Part shown: positions 31,663 through 44,302 of the stretch, piece by piece
Layout: each line of letters starts with the position of its first letter
Position numbering within the stretch: position 1 is the first letter of the stretch
Source: Cunninghamia lanceolata
Taxonomy: Eukaryota > Streptophyta > Pinopsida > Cupressales > Cupressaceae
Length of the DNA stretch: 64,000 nt
Direction of reading: 5' to 3'
NCBI GenBank assembly: GCA_027924645.1
Contig: BSBN01000037.1
Span: 2,046,001 to 2,110,000 of the forward strand
The notes under the pieces: generated by a model
Told to the model about the DNA's origin: nothing
Seen by the model: the letters and a program-made list of their open reading frames with translations, nothing else
The model's database searches: none
Program-made: the position numbers and the translations under genes

Positions 31663-34600
31663 AATTAAGAACTTACTGAATCTGGATATTTAAAGTTTCG
31701 GAGCCTTTTTCAGTACTAGTAGCTTAGAAACAGTTGCAATTACTATTTTATGTCACATGATCTTGATAAAAATTTCATTGGCTGATTTGGGATTTCACCA
31801 AGAACTCTAAATCTAACACAGTCTAAAGCTAAGAATTGAATTTCTTTTGCATAAACTTTAGATTAAGATGTCTGCATTTTTGGCAGAAAAAGTTTTGCTC
31901 TGTGAATAACCAAGCTTAATTATTATAGGAAAAGTTGTTTGCAATTTTTTTTTGGGGGGATGTTTTTTTGTTTTCTATCATTTGTTTAATTGTCTTTGTC
32001 CATTAGCTTGCATAAATTGTAAGAAATTGAAATTCTAGTTGATTTTGTACCCTTATTTTTTTAATTTTAGCATCATGGTCTGTTATGCTTGCATTAGAAA
32101 CACAGCTAACTAGAGGGTTATTTGTCATGTGCAAACTGCAAAATTGGTTTGCCATATTCATTGTAGTTGGTTTTAAGACTGGTTTTAAGACGGAGCAAAA
32201 AAATCAATGATTATTCATATACCAAACAAATTTACAGCTTCATTTACTGGCTACTTTCATTCCCTTAGAATTTGTTTTTTTTAATGTTTGCAAACCATTT
32301 GTCATTTTAATCTAAAGAGCCCTTAGTTGACACTGCTCAACCTTTTAGGTAAGTTGTTTCATGTATATATTGTTTATATCTTTCTAAGTGTACCTTTTCA
32401 TTTTAGATAAGTTGTTACATGTATATTGTTTATATCTTTCTTAAGTAAACCTTTTCATTTTTATCATGTGTCTGGGAAGCTTTTCCTTTGGAAAATTGGA
32501 GATATTTTTGGCATTTTCATTGCTTAAGTTATTTGATTCATTTTTATTAGTTCTTATCAAGGCAGAAATACTTGTGTTTGCAATTTTCTTTATTTATTTG
32601 GTCAATCATCATAGAATATTAAATTTATTTTGTAGAATATTCAATAATTTGGTAAATGTTATTTATCTATTTTTTAATTGGTTTATCATATGAGTAGTCA
32701 GTGTAAAAATGAAATTATTATTATTTAAATTTCTGTAAAAATAAGATATCCCAAAATATTGAAGAAAATCATTTCAAAGTCATTTCATATCATTTCAGAA
32801 CTCGAATGACCATTGAATAGAACATTGCCCTTAATATCAATATAATATCAACAACTATATGCACTAGCGATGGTGGTTAACAATGGCGTTGTGGTTTTTA
32901 CAAACATGTAAATTGATTGTGATTATTATAAACCTCTTTCAAAGCCCGTTACAATTAGATTAAATTTCTATTATTTAATGCTATGCTTTCATTGGTTACT
33001 GATTTTTTCACATCAATTTCATTTGGTCTTGCATTTGACACTACAAAAAATAGCTGGGACACTAAAAAAAACAACCCCAAATGCAGCATCTATTGGTACA
33101 AAACATTTTTTGGGGGAAGATAACATTGTTCTTTAAAACAGAAATGGGATGATCTTTCTTGTGGTTTTATTACAACAATAAGCATTTCCCTATGGAAAGT
33201 ATTATTATTTTTTCACAACTTTGGTTTTTTTTTCCTCAACGTATTGAATTGTAGACCCAAAATCACATATCTCATATTTTGTCAAATTTTTGTTGTTGGT
33301 TTGTTGGGGATAAATATGTAGGTTTCTTTCATTTTCTTCCTTAATTAAGCAGGCTTCTAATGGAAGAGTATTTAATATTGGCAGGCCATTCGGTCAGAAT
33401 TTCTATATTTCTCTCATCTTCAAGTAATTATATTAGTACTACTATTGCATACTATTATATATTATGTATTTCAAATCATACACAGTCCAGCAAAGATAGT
33501 GGGAACACTAGTGTATGAGTATCCTCGGGATTCCTCTACACTTGCATTATTCAACAGAGCCTCTGTTTTAGATACCAAGAGTTAAAACAATGGTTCTGAA
33601 TCACTTATTGCCTTTATGGAATTCCAAGGTTTACATCAAGGCATGCTAACATGAAGGAAAATAAAAGGTTCTAAGTCACCAAGATAGTTCTTCCTCTAAA
33701 TTAGCATCCAATCTAAACCATACATGAAATCTATAATATTCCAACAAGTTTGCAATTAGTTTTTTATTTATTAACATCTCATTTCAATGTAATTTATTTT
33801 ATCTTTTGCTCATTAGATTTAATAATTGGTGCTATCATGCTTTGTTTATTGAGAAAATTCAATTCTAAATAGTTGGATGCATTTTTTTTTCTTCTATTGT
33901 ATGAACAGGATATAACACCACAATATGCAGGAGTTCTTCATGGTATGATGATCGATCCTTTTTCATCCTCAGCCTAATGGATTAATTCCCTATTGATAAT
34001 ACTCATTCGATCTGTTTATGACAACAATCTCATTCTTCATATCTATAATTGTGCAGGCAATACAAATTCAATTGGCACATTTGCAGCCATTGTAAGCACT
34101 ACTATAGCAAGGAATTTTGTTTAGTGGTTGGATTCATTCTAGTGTTTCTTGGCACTTACTGCAATTCTTTATTTTATTATAACTATCTTCTGGAATCTGT
34201 ATGCACTACCGGGAAACATGTATTTTACTGATTTAGAAGGCTACAAATTGTAAATATCAAATAGATTTGGTGGTTTGCTTACTTCTCCACAATTTACTAA
34301 GATAGTAATAGACTAGCAAGCAGACAGGCTACAATCCTCCCATATAATTTTCTCCTTGGGCCTCATAACAAGTATGGGTTAGCATGTGAGCCCTGAGCCT
34401 CATCATATATTTGACTTCATGCACCCCATAAAGTATGGCTTAGCATTTGAGTCCCTGGCCTTCTTAGCTTAAAATCAAGATCATAATTACCACCTGTTCA
34501 ATCCAGTTAACCAACCATATCTTAAGAATTGGTCCATTCTATTGTTTGTAATATTGTGTTACTAGCATCATTGCGAATTTAAAAATCCAAATTTCTCTGT

Positions 34601-34984
34601 AAGATGGGGTTTGTCTCTGGCCATGTGTTACAAGTGAAAATCAATTTTGGCATATTTGTTATATCAGTCCATTAATGGAAAGATGATTGAATTTATGTTT
34701 ATACAAGCAGACTAAATTTTTACAGAGTTCTTATTTGTGTCCAACAAAGAGACAAATATGAGGAACAATTATTTTGTGTTATGTCCTTCGAATTACTTGC
34801 CTATGTATATATGATAGTTACCAGGAGATGGGGATGGTACTGTATGTCATTTTCAAAAAGGTTGGAAACAAGTATATGAAAACACAAAAATAAAAAAAAT
34901 TATTTACATATAATTTAAATTTAGAAAAAATTAGTTATACAATGAATATACAACTTTAAAAAATGTAGGATATTAAAAATTTCA
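31663..34984. other. AT-rich intergenic region
   Basis: 3.3 kb downstream of the DCD gene with no supported gene. The ORFs are short and without domains. CACTACAAAAAATAGC at 33039 resembles a CACTA-transposon end but no partner was found. The last part (34850-34984) is very AT-rich and leads into the tandem duplication. Confidence 0.5.
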
Positions 34985-36520
34985 AAATTTATTTTTGGGA
35001 TGTTTAGTGTAGCAAGGTATACTAATTGCAAGTTATAAGGCAGTTGGAGTTTCACCCATCTTATTCAATATTTAAAAAATAAAGTTTTAATAATTAACAT
35101 TTTAAAATATTGAAATAGATGTTGAGAAAATCAAAAGATTAATTATATTGATATTTTGGCCCATAGGCATTCTATATGTGCACACATCTCGTAACTGGTA
35201 AAAATTTGGTAGTCCCATTATTTTTTGGTTGTCTAAAAATAAAAATAAATTTGTGGTCCAAATAGTTATCACAAAATAAATTTTAAATTTAAAAAAAAAA
35301 GTTTTAAACTGCCATTACACTTTAATTAGAACTTGCGCAGGGCATCTATGTGGTGTCAGAATGCTTGCACCTTTTGAAAAAAACAGACAACTTTTGTATG
35401 GTCATGAACAAGTACATGGCCTCACTACCCTATACTACCCTTACTACCCTCTACTACCCTGACTGTTAGCTGCCAATCAAAGTACTAGCTTTTCACTAAG
35501 ATAATCACTTGTTTATGCATGAATTCATCACTCTATTATGAGATTTTGCAGTATTCTCATACACAAAATTTCCACTACAGTGTCCTGTCGTTTGAAGATA
35601 AAACATTTGCCGTATTCAAGCTCTGTCATACTTGCACTGAAAAAAAAAAAAGAAATGCAATAGAGGACTATCTAAGATTTGTTAATATAGTTCAGTCAAG
35701 TCAAGAACATACCACTAATCACTATGTTATGGTTATTGTTAAATATCATCCATTTCAACAATCAAAGGTTAATTTGGACCAATAAAAATAGGACAAATAT
35801 TTACCATTTTTTGTTGTAAATGAGGTGTAAAATTGCTATTGAGTGTTTGACCATTAAAGTAGATGATATTTAAGTAGAGTGCTATGTTACAGCCTTGGAA
35901 TGTTTCAGTTAAAGTTTTTGGCTACTTTTTATTAAACTGGGTTCACAATCTTACAAATGTTCACCTACACTGCAGCGCTTTTTTTTTAATATTATTTTTC
36001 TGTTTTCTTTTTATTAATCTTTAATGGTAGATTATGCATTTGATTGTTACCCGTCTGCTTTTTCATAATGGATCTAGGTTCTTTCTGAACTGAGCAACTT
36101 TGTGTTTTAGAATAAAAATCAGGAATTGGAGACTCCCTTTAGCTTAGTGCCAAAGACTGAAGGAATGGTATTTATTTTTAATTTTTATTTTGTACTGTAT
36201 AGGTATGGTTGTGTCCGCTAGCAGTGCTGGTTTATCTTTAGGTGGGATCTCCATATTAGGTTTACACCATAAAATATAGTGCTTGGAATTCATTTTTTAC
36301 AATTAATGTGAAGATGTGTTTTTCATAGGGATATCATTCAGCACTTGAGATCTTTGTCATGTTTACCTTGACTTTTCATGACAAGTTTTACCCTTGACGA
36401 ATACAAGTTTATAACCTGTTGTCAGCGTGTCTAATTTACTTCATCTTAGTGGGAAGGTAAATACTTCTTGATTTGATAAATTTGACTGTACATCATCAGT
36501 TGTATGGAGGTCTATGTCAG

Positions 36521-36760
36521 GATAATGATCTACTTGAAGAGGAATATGGGGATCTTTAATATTGGTCAAAGCTAAAAATTATAAAATTTAGATAATGATC
36601 TACTTGAAGAGGAATATGGTGATCTTTAATATTGGTCAAAGGTAAAAGTTATAAAATTTAAAAAAGCTAAAAATTATAAAATTTAGATAATGATCTACTT
36701 GAAGAGGAATATGGTGATCTTTAATATTGGTCAAAGGTAAAAGTTATAAAATTTAAAAAT
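36521..36760 (+). repeat. Short tandem repeat, three copies in unit A
   Basis: GATAATGATCTACTTGAAGA starts at 36521, 36591 and 36686, each followed by the same AATATGG.GATCTTTAATATT stretch and a TATAAAATTTA end. Unit B has a single copy (from 45654), so the expansion happened in A after the duplication, or contraction happened in B. Confidence 0.9.
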
Positions 36761-37768
36761 TATGATGAAGCTTATGGATGGGGAACTACCAGCATTGTAA
36801 TATGCTAATAGCTTTCACCTCGTGCAACCACAATGGCAAAAGAGATACGAGCTAATGAACTTCTCTTTATTGAGTGAAACTTTGGAGTAAAATGAAGAGC
36901 AATAACTTCATGGTGCACTTTATTATTGATCAAATAGAAGTGGTAAAGTTGTGTTCTACCTAATGGATTGTTGCAGTCATTGCATTATTGTAGTCAATGG
37001 TTTTAATTTTTTGATAATGATAAAAAGACATTCAATGCAAGTGGTTGACTAGGGAAAGTAAAATTTTGCTTTGGCTAGCTTTACTTATGAGGTATTCTAT
37101 GTCAATGAGAAAGTAAAGTTTCTTGACTGTTGAATGCTCAATCTTAGTTTTTGGCAAGGACTGCTATACAATTTGCCCACAGAGAACAAGATGTCCTTGA
37201 AACAATGATTTTCTTTGGTAAGCTAACTTTATGATTTAACTCTATCCTTAAAATGGTGTAGGAGGAACATTTTAAAAGTATGAACTCGCCCTATTAGAGT
37301 AATTGTCCTTTATTTGCATGTGGAGAGATTTGTATGTATATTATATTGTTGGTTATTAATTTTGTAGTAAAGGAGCATGGCACAACACATTTTTTGCAAT
37401 TTTGTTAGATATAACTATAAGATTTCCCTTCTCTTATCGTTGTTGGAATTTTTGCCTGCTAACCTTACCACTTTGTTTTCATAATTTAATCAATTCAAGT
37501 TTCCAACAATGAATGCAACTATATGATTTTCCTGAATCTCTTATTAGTATTAACCTTACCACTTTGTTTTCATAATTTAATCAATGCAAGTTTCCAACAA
37601 TGAATGCAACTATATGATTTTCTTGAATCTCTTATTAGTATTGAAACTTTTTCTCGATAAACTAGATAAACATCATGATTGCTATGTTATTGAACTTATG
37701 AGAGGATTTTCATTTAATAATTAATTAGAATGTATTGGTGATTTGATATGTATCTTATGACTTTGTAG

Positions 37769-38788
37769 GAAGAAATAATTAACATATGTCGTAGCATGGG
37801 GAAGCTAGTTATAGTAGCTATAAACATGTTGGAAAGTATGATAAACCACCCACCACCAAATCGAGTAGAGATTTTAGACATTGCTATTGTTGTACAAGAA
37901 AGTGTACATGCTATCATGCTCTCGGGAGAAACACAAATTTTTTTTTTTTTTTTTGACAAAAGTGAATTTTTGGATTTCTTTTCTTGTAGGGAATGTTATA
38001 GGATTTTGAATGAGTTTCATATCTCAATGCTACTTTTCTCAAACTCTCAAAACAAAAAATTTAAAACCAAATGATCCCGTGCTTTTCTACAGATATCATT
38101 TGAAAGTTGTGAATCTGATGCACACTGTTGCTTTACACATTGAAACAACTACATTAAAAGAAGCACCTCCTACTAACCTTGGTCATGCTTTTAAGGTTTG
38201 TGAAAGATATTTATAAGTGACAATATTTGTTTACAAATGTATATAGCCTCTGAAGGGCCAACTCATATTCTTTTTTTTGAGAGTGAAATGATGCTCACCT
38301 GCTAGAGGAAACTCTATTTTCCATAGACATATGAGTGAGATGTTTGCTTTCCATGCAACGATGATGTCAAACACACTTGGCACGTCAATTGTGGTGTTTA
38401 CTAGAACTGGGTTTATGGCTGCCTTACTAAGACATTATCGGCCTTTTGGCATAATATTTGACTTTACAAATCAGTATGTATCTTGTCCATTACCTTTCAC
38501 CACGATTTTATGCTAAGAATTATGGTATCAAATTGTTTTTGCAAATGATTTGCATACAGAGCTTATTGATGGCAATTTTTAAATATCTATGTTGCATTCT
38601 TTAGTCAATGCAATTTCTTGATTCGCAATCTAACCATGGCTTTGACTAAAGTTACTGATTATTTGTTCGATGGGAGCAGAGAAAGGGTAAAATAGAGATT
38701 TGCCCTATATTGGGGTATAAAACCAATATACATGCCATTCTACGATGATGTTGAACAGACCTTTTCCAAGGCTTTATCAATATTGCAG
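37769..38788 (+). pseudogene. Pyruvate kinase relic exons, unit A
   Basis: Four exons of a pyruvate kinase (phosphoenolpyruvate to pyruvate, making ATP), with introns kept. (a) 37769-about 37935: EEIINICRSMGKLVIVA then NMLESM, DIAIVV, LSGET. (b) 38093-38195: YHLKVVNLMHTVALHIE. (c) 38327-38473: HMSEMFAFHATMMSNTLGTS, IVVFTRTG, LLRHYRP. (d) 38680-38788: ERVK, TAG, then KPIYMPFYDDVEQTFSKALS. GT-AG borders survive at (b), (c) and (d). The wording, especially MANTLGTSI-like and YDDVEQTF, resembles the plastid isoform. Conserved residues are lost (for example A to I in VATNM, R to Q in VRE), exon (a) runs into a T-tract, and exon (d) has a CAG-to-TAG-type stop. The N-terminal catalytic exons are absent. 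This is an unprocessed pseudogene from a genomic copy. Confidence 0.88.
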
Positions 38789-40925
38789 GTAAAGAAGAGT
38801 CTTGCAAAGTGCTTGTTTTAAGGTTTGCGATATGCCATCTATATTTGCTTTTTGTTATAAATAAAAACTATATTTTTTTAATTTCCAAAATCGCACAAAT
38901 TCTTCCTGGGCTTTATGATTTAAAACCCTCAACTTCTGGTTTTCGTTATATCCATGAACATGAAAGCATCAAGAAATATAACAAGAACTATAATAATTAA
39001 CTTGATAGGCCTTCCTATGAAAAATGGACATCTAAAACCAACCCTCATTTTGCCCAAAGTAAAATGGATTGTGCTAGCATGTATAATAGCTTTTCTAATT
39101 GTAAATTATTTTTTTCCCAGCTACTTCAACTTAAGACAGAAAAAGAAAATGATGAACCATAGACCGTCAAGGCTTCAGGGCCATATGGTTGCTTGAATAG
39201 ATTTAGCACTCTGTAGAAGGCACATCCACCTTTTGCATGTCTTCATTTCACCATACGAGTCAAAACCTTTTTAATATAAGGAATTGTTGCCTTCAGCTAT
39301 TGCTCCAGCTCACAGAAGTCATCTTCCAAGGTCTTCAACTAATAATCAAAGTCCCTATTTTACCCCTCGTGTACCTACTTTGAGTCACCACCCACCACAT
39401 TCCCTTCAAGGGGCAACATCTAAAAACCTTTATGGGATGTTCTTTGGTGTATTTGAAGATAAGAAATAATACCCTCACCCTTACAAAGACATCCCTTTTC
39501 AACTTGTCTATCTTCCTCTCTTACACACTTACACACTTCACATGAAGTGAATGCCAAAGTTAACTTTTAAACATGCACACAATGAATGTTGACATTTGTT
39601 CACACACACAATGAAAGTCAAAATTTATTCAAACACACAAAGACTCACAATGAGCACCATTCCACACAAAGTTAGTTCATTCACATTTTACACACATAAA
39701 GGTTTTTGCCTACTAGAAAGAACTTAATAGAGATTTATAATGAAACAAATCGTTATAGTATTTGTAGCCTTATCCACCAAATACTACACGTAATGACATT
39801 TAAATAAAAATATAAATGTATATTATTTAGTGATAGGCCTATAAATATTTGTGCTATCGGCCATTTAATAGCACCTTAGGTGCTTTTACTAGTTGATAAT
39901 ATAAAGACTTGGAGAGGAATAAGAGAGGAATAGCTTTTTCTTATAAACATGGTATGTGGGTCTTCCAATATAGCTATATTTTCAATTAGTTGATAAAGCT
40001 TTAGTCTTAAACCTTATTCTTGTTTATCTTGCATAAATTAAGTTGTGTCCCTTTATCATTTTCAAGGTTATTTTGTTCTTCTCTCTTGAATGCTAATATA
40101 TTTCAAAACTATAAACTTTAATCACAATGCATACTTTTTGTTTCAAATAATTTTTATTTTTTATCAAACAATAGCACCAGGATCATAAGTCACACTCATT
40201 TTTAAGTTAGTACATTTAATGGAAATTTAAACCAAGTTGCATGGTTAATGTCATTCCATGGATGATATATTAGAATTATTATATTGAATTATATAATTAT
40301 CATATATTATATATAATATTTACACAATTATATAATATGATGATAGAATTATAGTATATAATTATGTCCAGAGGCATTCTAAAGTTGCAGCAAGGTGGAG
40401 ATGAGACTCCTCATAACAAAAAAATAAAAAAAATATTTACTTTGTATTTAAAATTTGTTAATTAGAAAGATGTTAAAGAAGCTAAGAATTTAAAATAATT
40501 TTTCTAGTTATATTATATATGGTATAAATAATAAATTTGATTATTATCTAGATTTATTATATTCTCTTAGATAAATCTCTTCTAATTACAAATCTATGAC
40601 ATATTATAATATATATAATCAGACAGATATATAACTTCTATATATATATAAATACATATAAGATTTATTATATGATATTATATACTTTCTTATAATATTT
40701 ACATTAATTAATTACAAGATTCATTTCATTCACCATATCTTTGGGATGAAGGTATTTTTTTATAGAAAAAAATCAAATGATTATCTATATACTGAAGTAA
40801 ATTTATAGGTTTGTTTATGCATAACTTTTATTTGTTTTAATATGTTTTTTATTTGTGTGTAAACTATTTGTTATCATCTAAAAGTTACTAATTGAATATG
40901 TTTTTTTATTTGTGTGTAAACTATT
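38789..40925 (+). other. Unassigned stretch after the kinase exons, unit A
   Basis: No recognisable gene. A 60-codon ORF (39284-39469, ending KNLYGMFFGVFEDKK) has a counterpart at 48205-48387 in unit B, but this follows from the duplication itself. CA-rich simple sequence (ACACACA, 39520-39700) and a very AT-rich, partly palindromic block (40260-40700) follow. The counterpart in B is 47692-49779. Confidence 0.5.
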
Positions 40926-42855
40926 TGTTTTGATTCAGGGTAATCGCTTTTAATCAGAGCTCAAAACCAATGGGTTTTTGAAAGGGCCCAAACCCTTGTA
41001 TAGTAGTCAGACATGCATAAAAACAACACAAATAAAGAAGCAGGCCCTAGGCCAAGAGGAACAACAAAACTTACACCAAAGAACAACAATCAACTATGAA
41101 CCAGCAACACTCCCCTAACAGCAGGGTGAGAATAACCTGACTAGGTCAAAGCCTAGGAACAAAGAAAAACACTCCTCTCATGGTGGCTTAAAGCCAAACT
41201 TCATCAAGGAGCTCTGAACAACAACCTTGTCCTCTGGAATGGTTCATTGTCTTTTGGGAGAGGCCTCAATGCCCACCAACTTCCCTTTTCCAAGCTCTTG
41301 AGCACTAGGAACCTCGTTAAAGGGAGTACAACTTTTATGTGTTTCTGTGATATTTTCATTGTTTGAAGATGAGCTATGAAGAGCCACGGTCATCTTACAA
41401 CTCTTTTCGACCACTAAGGTCTTGTTTAAGAGATGGCTATCATGCCAATCATTTATTTCCAAAGAATTGGTAGCCTCTTCAGTGGGAGGGGAGGTTCCTG
41501 CTGAATATTATTATTGGACTTCCATCCTTTACCAGATCTACAAACAACCGAAGCATGGCCAGTTCTATGTAGTTGTGGTACATCCCTTGAGATTCCTCAT
41601 AACATATTTGTTGCCTCTGAAAACCAAGCTTAGAAGAAAGAGTAATAGCAGAAGGGAGAACTTTCTCAACAACATTGTTAATGAAAAATATTGCAAAATA
41701 AAATTGTTTCCTATATTTAGTCACCTCAACAGCAATAATGAAGTTACCCAAGGAACTAGCAATAGTAGTCCAAACTTCGCCATCCCAATATTTTAAAGGT
41801 AAACAGGGGAGCCTCACCCAAACTGGAACACTATCAATGTGAACTTTCTTGAGGTCTAAGCCAGTCTCCCAATTCTTGACCAAAAGAAAGGATCTACCAA
41901 AGAACTAGGGACCCCCCTTCTAGATCTGCAAACTATCTTCTAGAAGTGAGAAAGAAAAGAGGAAGAATCCTTTCCTCATCACCATAATCTCTATTTCCTT
42001 TTAACCCAATTTTTGATGTTGTCTACATTGGGTCTATTAGCCATAATTTTCCCCACCAGGGCATTATTCCATAATGAGGTGGATCTTTCCATCACTGAAT
42101 CAGGGATGAAGATCTTCTAATCTTGACCTTGAATACTAGAGTTTTTAGGAAAGAAGGGTTTAGGGGATATGTGCCAAGGTCCTCTAGCTTAGATAGCTCA
42201 GGATGTTGAACAATAGTGAGAAAGTCAAGGAACCCAACTCCTTGGGTCGGCATCAACCCTAGCCCCACAATTGCTTCCAAAGAACCTGCAGATGAATTCC
42301 CTCCTAAATAGCCATCAACTTGGGACTCCAAAGTCAGATCAACAATTTCAACCATGGGCAAGAAAAGGCACCCTTGAGGCCCTTGGCTCAGGGACTTTCT
42401 AGCCCAGAACCTCATTTACAAGCTTCCACTAAACAAAAGGGGCAAGACAAGCAACAGGGAAAGACTTCCTGTTAACATTAGATCCATGAGGGGAGGAGAG
42501 AAAGCCTCTCCTCACTGCCTTGTTGAGATCGCCCTCCCCAACAATATTTTGGCCATAGGACATTGATCAAGCACGAGCTACCGAGCTATCAAACTCTGGG
42601 CATTCAACCAGAGCTACAATAAGTGTACGTCGTCATCCTCCTTAGATGGGATGTCCCAAATGGTGTCTACACCTCCATCTTCCTCATCACTTTCCGCTCC
42701 ATCATCCTCATCATCTTCTCCATTGGCTCCTTCTATGTTGCTCTCACCTAATTTGATACTCGTCCACACTCGCTCTAGTTAGGGTTCCGCTCGCGCCTGT
42801 TTCCGCTCACACTCCTTATTTTTTGATTATTTTGTTGAGGTAGTGGATCTACATG
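40926..42855 (-). mobile_element. LINE remnant with DUF4283 ORF1, unit A
   Basis: A minus-strand insertion flanked by GTGTGTAAACTATT (40912-40925 and 42856-42869), a 14-bp target duplication. ORF pieces 42092-42415, 41479-41883 and 41244-41462 form an ORF1-like protein of plant L1 elements: the DUF4283 signature VWVRLPCLPLKYWD is in the middle piece, and the linking DNA encodes the WNNALVGKI-type segment. The 3' end follows directly (GGGCCCTTTCAAAAACCC type), so ORF2 is missing through an internal deletion. Stops and frame breaks separate the pieces. Confidence 0.75.
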
Positions 42856-42869
42856 GTGTGTAAACTATT

Positions 42870-44302
42870 CATTATTATCATCTAAAAGTTACTAATTAAT
42901 GACCACTAATTAACATTCCTCCTTATTTGATATATGTTGCTTAAATCCCTTAAATTAATTTTGAAAAAAGAATTTAGAAGCCAAAATAATTATCTAAAAC
43001 CAATTATTTATTTTAAATTAAAAAATCTAAAATATATTATTAAATATTTTATTTATTAAGTTAAAGAATATGCAGAATTTTATTTAGAATATTAATTTAT
43101 TTATTTTAAGCAACTCTAAATTTAAGAAAAATATTTGAGAAGGATTGAGATTTATTTTTATAATTTTTTTAGAATATTAAATTATTAATTTATTGATTTA
43201 TATTTAAATTAAACAAAGACTGTTGTTTACTTGCAATATTGATAAAGCCTTGGAAAGGTCTCTTCAGCATCATCATAGAATGACATGTATATTGGTTTTA
43301 TACCCCAAGTCATGCAAGTAATTTTAAGATGAAATCAAATCATTAAAGTTCATGCAAACTCAAATTTCTAAATCAAGTGAATTAATTACAACCATTGGCT
43401 TCTTCATCCAAAAACCTATAAATTTAGGTCTCCTTTCACAAATGAGGAATGAGAAAAATATAAACTTAAGTTTCTAAATCAAGTGAATTAATTACAACTA
43501 TTCACTTCTTCACTTAAAAACCTACCTTTCCTTTGACAAATGAGGAAGAAAAAATCCACTTGTCCTTTCAATTGGAGGTTTGCATATAATTTAGAGTTTA
43601 TTTTCAATTATTATGTTTTTTATTCTTTGTTTAAATTTTTTTTAAATAATAATTTTATAAGTCTCAATTATAGTGCATAATTTTTATATTGGTTTTAATA
43701 TTTAAGCATTTTGGTAAAAGCCATGACTCTTGGATATTATTATTTGACAACTATTTTTGAAAAGAGACATATGAAGATTTAGGAGTTACAAAGAGGAAAT
43801 ATGAAAAGTTTTCATAACATTCAAAGTGAGATTATTTATTTCTTTTATTCACCTTTATAATTTTTAAAAAGGGAGACTTGCATGCATTTGGGTAATCTTG
43901 TTTTTTCTTGGAAATCTTTTTGAGAAGAAAGAAGATCTGGGATCTCTTCCATACCGGACACTTTAGGATTTTTCACATTTGAGAAGGAAGATTCTTATGA
44001 CTTTATGAGTGCATTCTTTATCTTATATTATATTGTTATCCTCAAATTTAGCTATGCTCAATTTGTAGGATGACCCCTACGAAACTTGTATGTTTCGTAG
44101 CCTACAACTCTAAGCATGCAAAACGAGGCAAATTGCATTTGCCCTCATGCATGGTCTCCTAGCTCCAGAGAATCCATTCAAGTATTGCCTTATTTTGGTT
44201 TCTTGAGGTTTGCAAAAACATTTGAAATGACATAACATGTCAAATTGCAAATTTGATGTTTTCCAGGAGTTAGAAAAATTTTCATTAACATGCACGAGTG
44301 GC
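42870..44302 (+). other. AT-rich noncoding end of unit A
   Basis: Apart from the inverted kinase exon, no gene. Direct repeats of AAGTGAATTAATTACAACYA occur near 43373 and 43481. Perfect hairpin CTACGAAAC-TTGTAT-GTTTCGTAG at 44077-44100. The matching region of B is 51758-53197. Confidence 0.5.
43211..43320 (-). pseudogene. Inverted extra copy of the last kinase exon, unit A
   Basis: The minus strand reads GGGGTATAAAACCAATATAC, then ATG TCATTCTATGATGATGC and on to GGCTTTATCAATATTGCAAG followed by GTAAA. This is exon (d) at 38680-38788 (KPIYMPFYDDVEQTFSKALS) with its donor site, in the opposite orientation. One base of the TTTTCC run is lost, shifting the frame. Confidence 0.82.

Larger units (their letters stand above)
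34985..44302 (+). repeat. Tandem duplication, unit A (9.3 kb)
   Basis: Unit A matches 44303-53197 from AAATTTATTTTTGGGATG to its end in the same order and orientation, with about 3-5 % substitutions in the stretches I compared by eye, plus indels. It holds noncoding sequence (34985-37768), pyruvate kinase relic exons (37769-38788), an unassigned stretch (38789-40925, including an AT-rich block near 40260-40700), a LINE remnant (40926-42855), an inverted kinase exon (43211-43320) and noncoding sequence to 44302 with a perfect hairpin CTACGAAAC/GTTTCGTAG at 44077-44100. Differences from unit B include extra copies of a short tandem repeat near 36521. Confidence 0.95.

Noticed and set aside
33039..33080. 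CACTACAAAAAATAGC as a transposon end
   Set aside because: No inverted partner or target duplication found nearby.
39284..39469. 60-codon ORF conserved between the two 9-kb units (also 48205-48387)
   Set aside because: Conservation is expected from the duplication alone; several amino-acid changes and no recognised domain.
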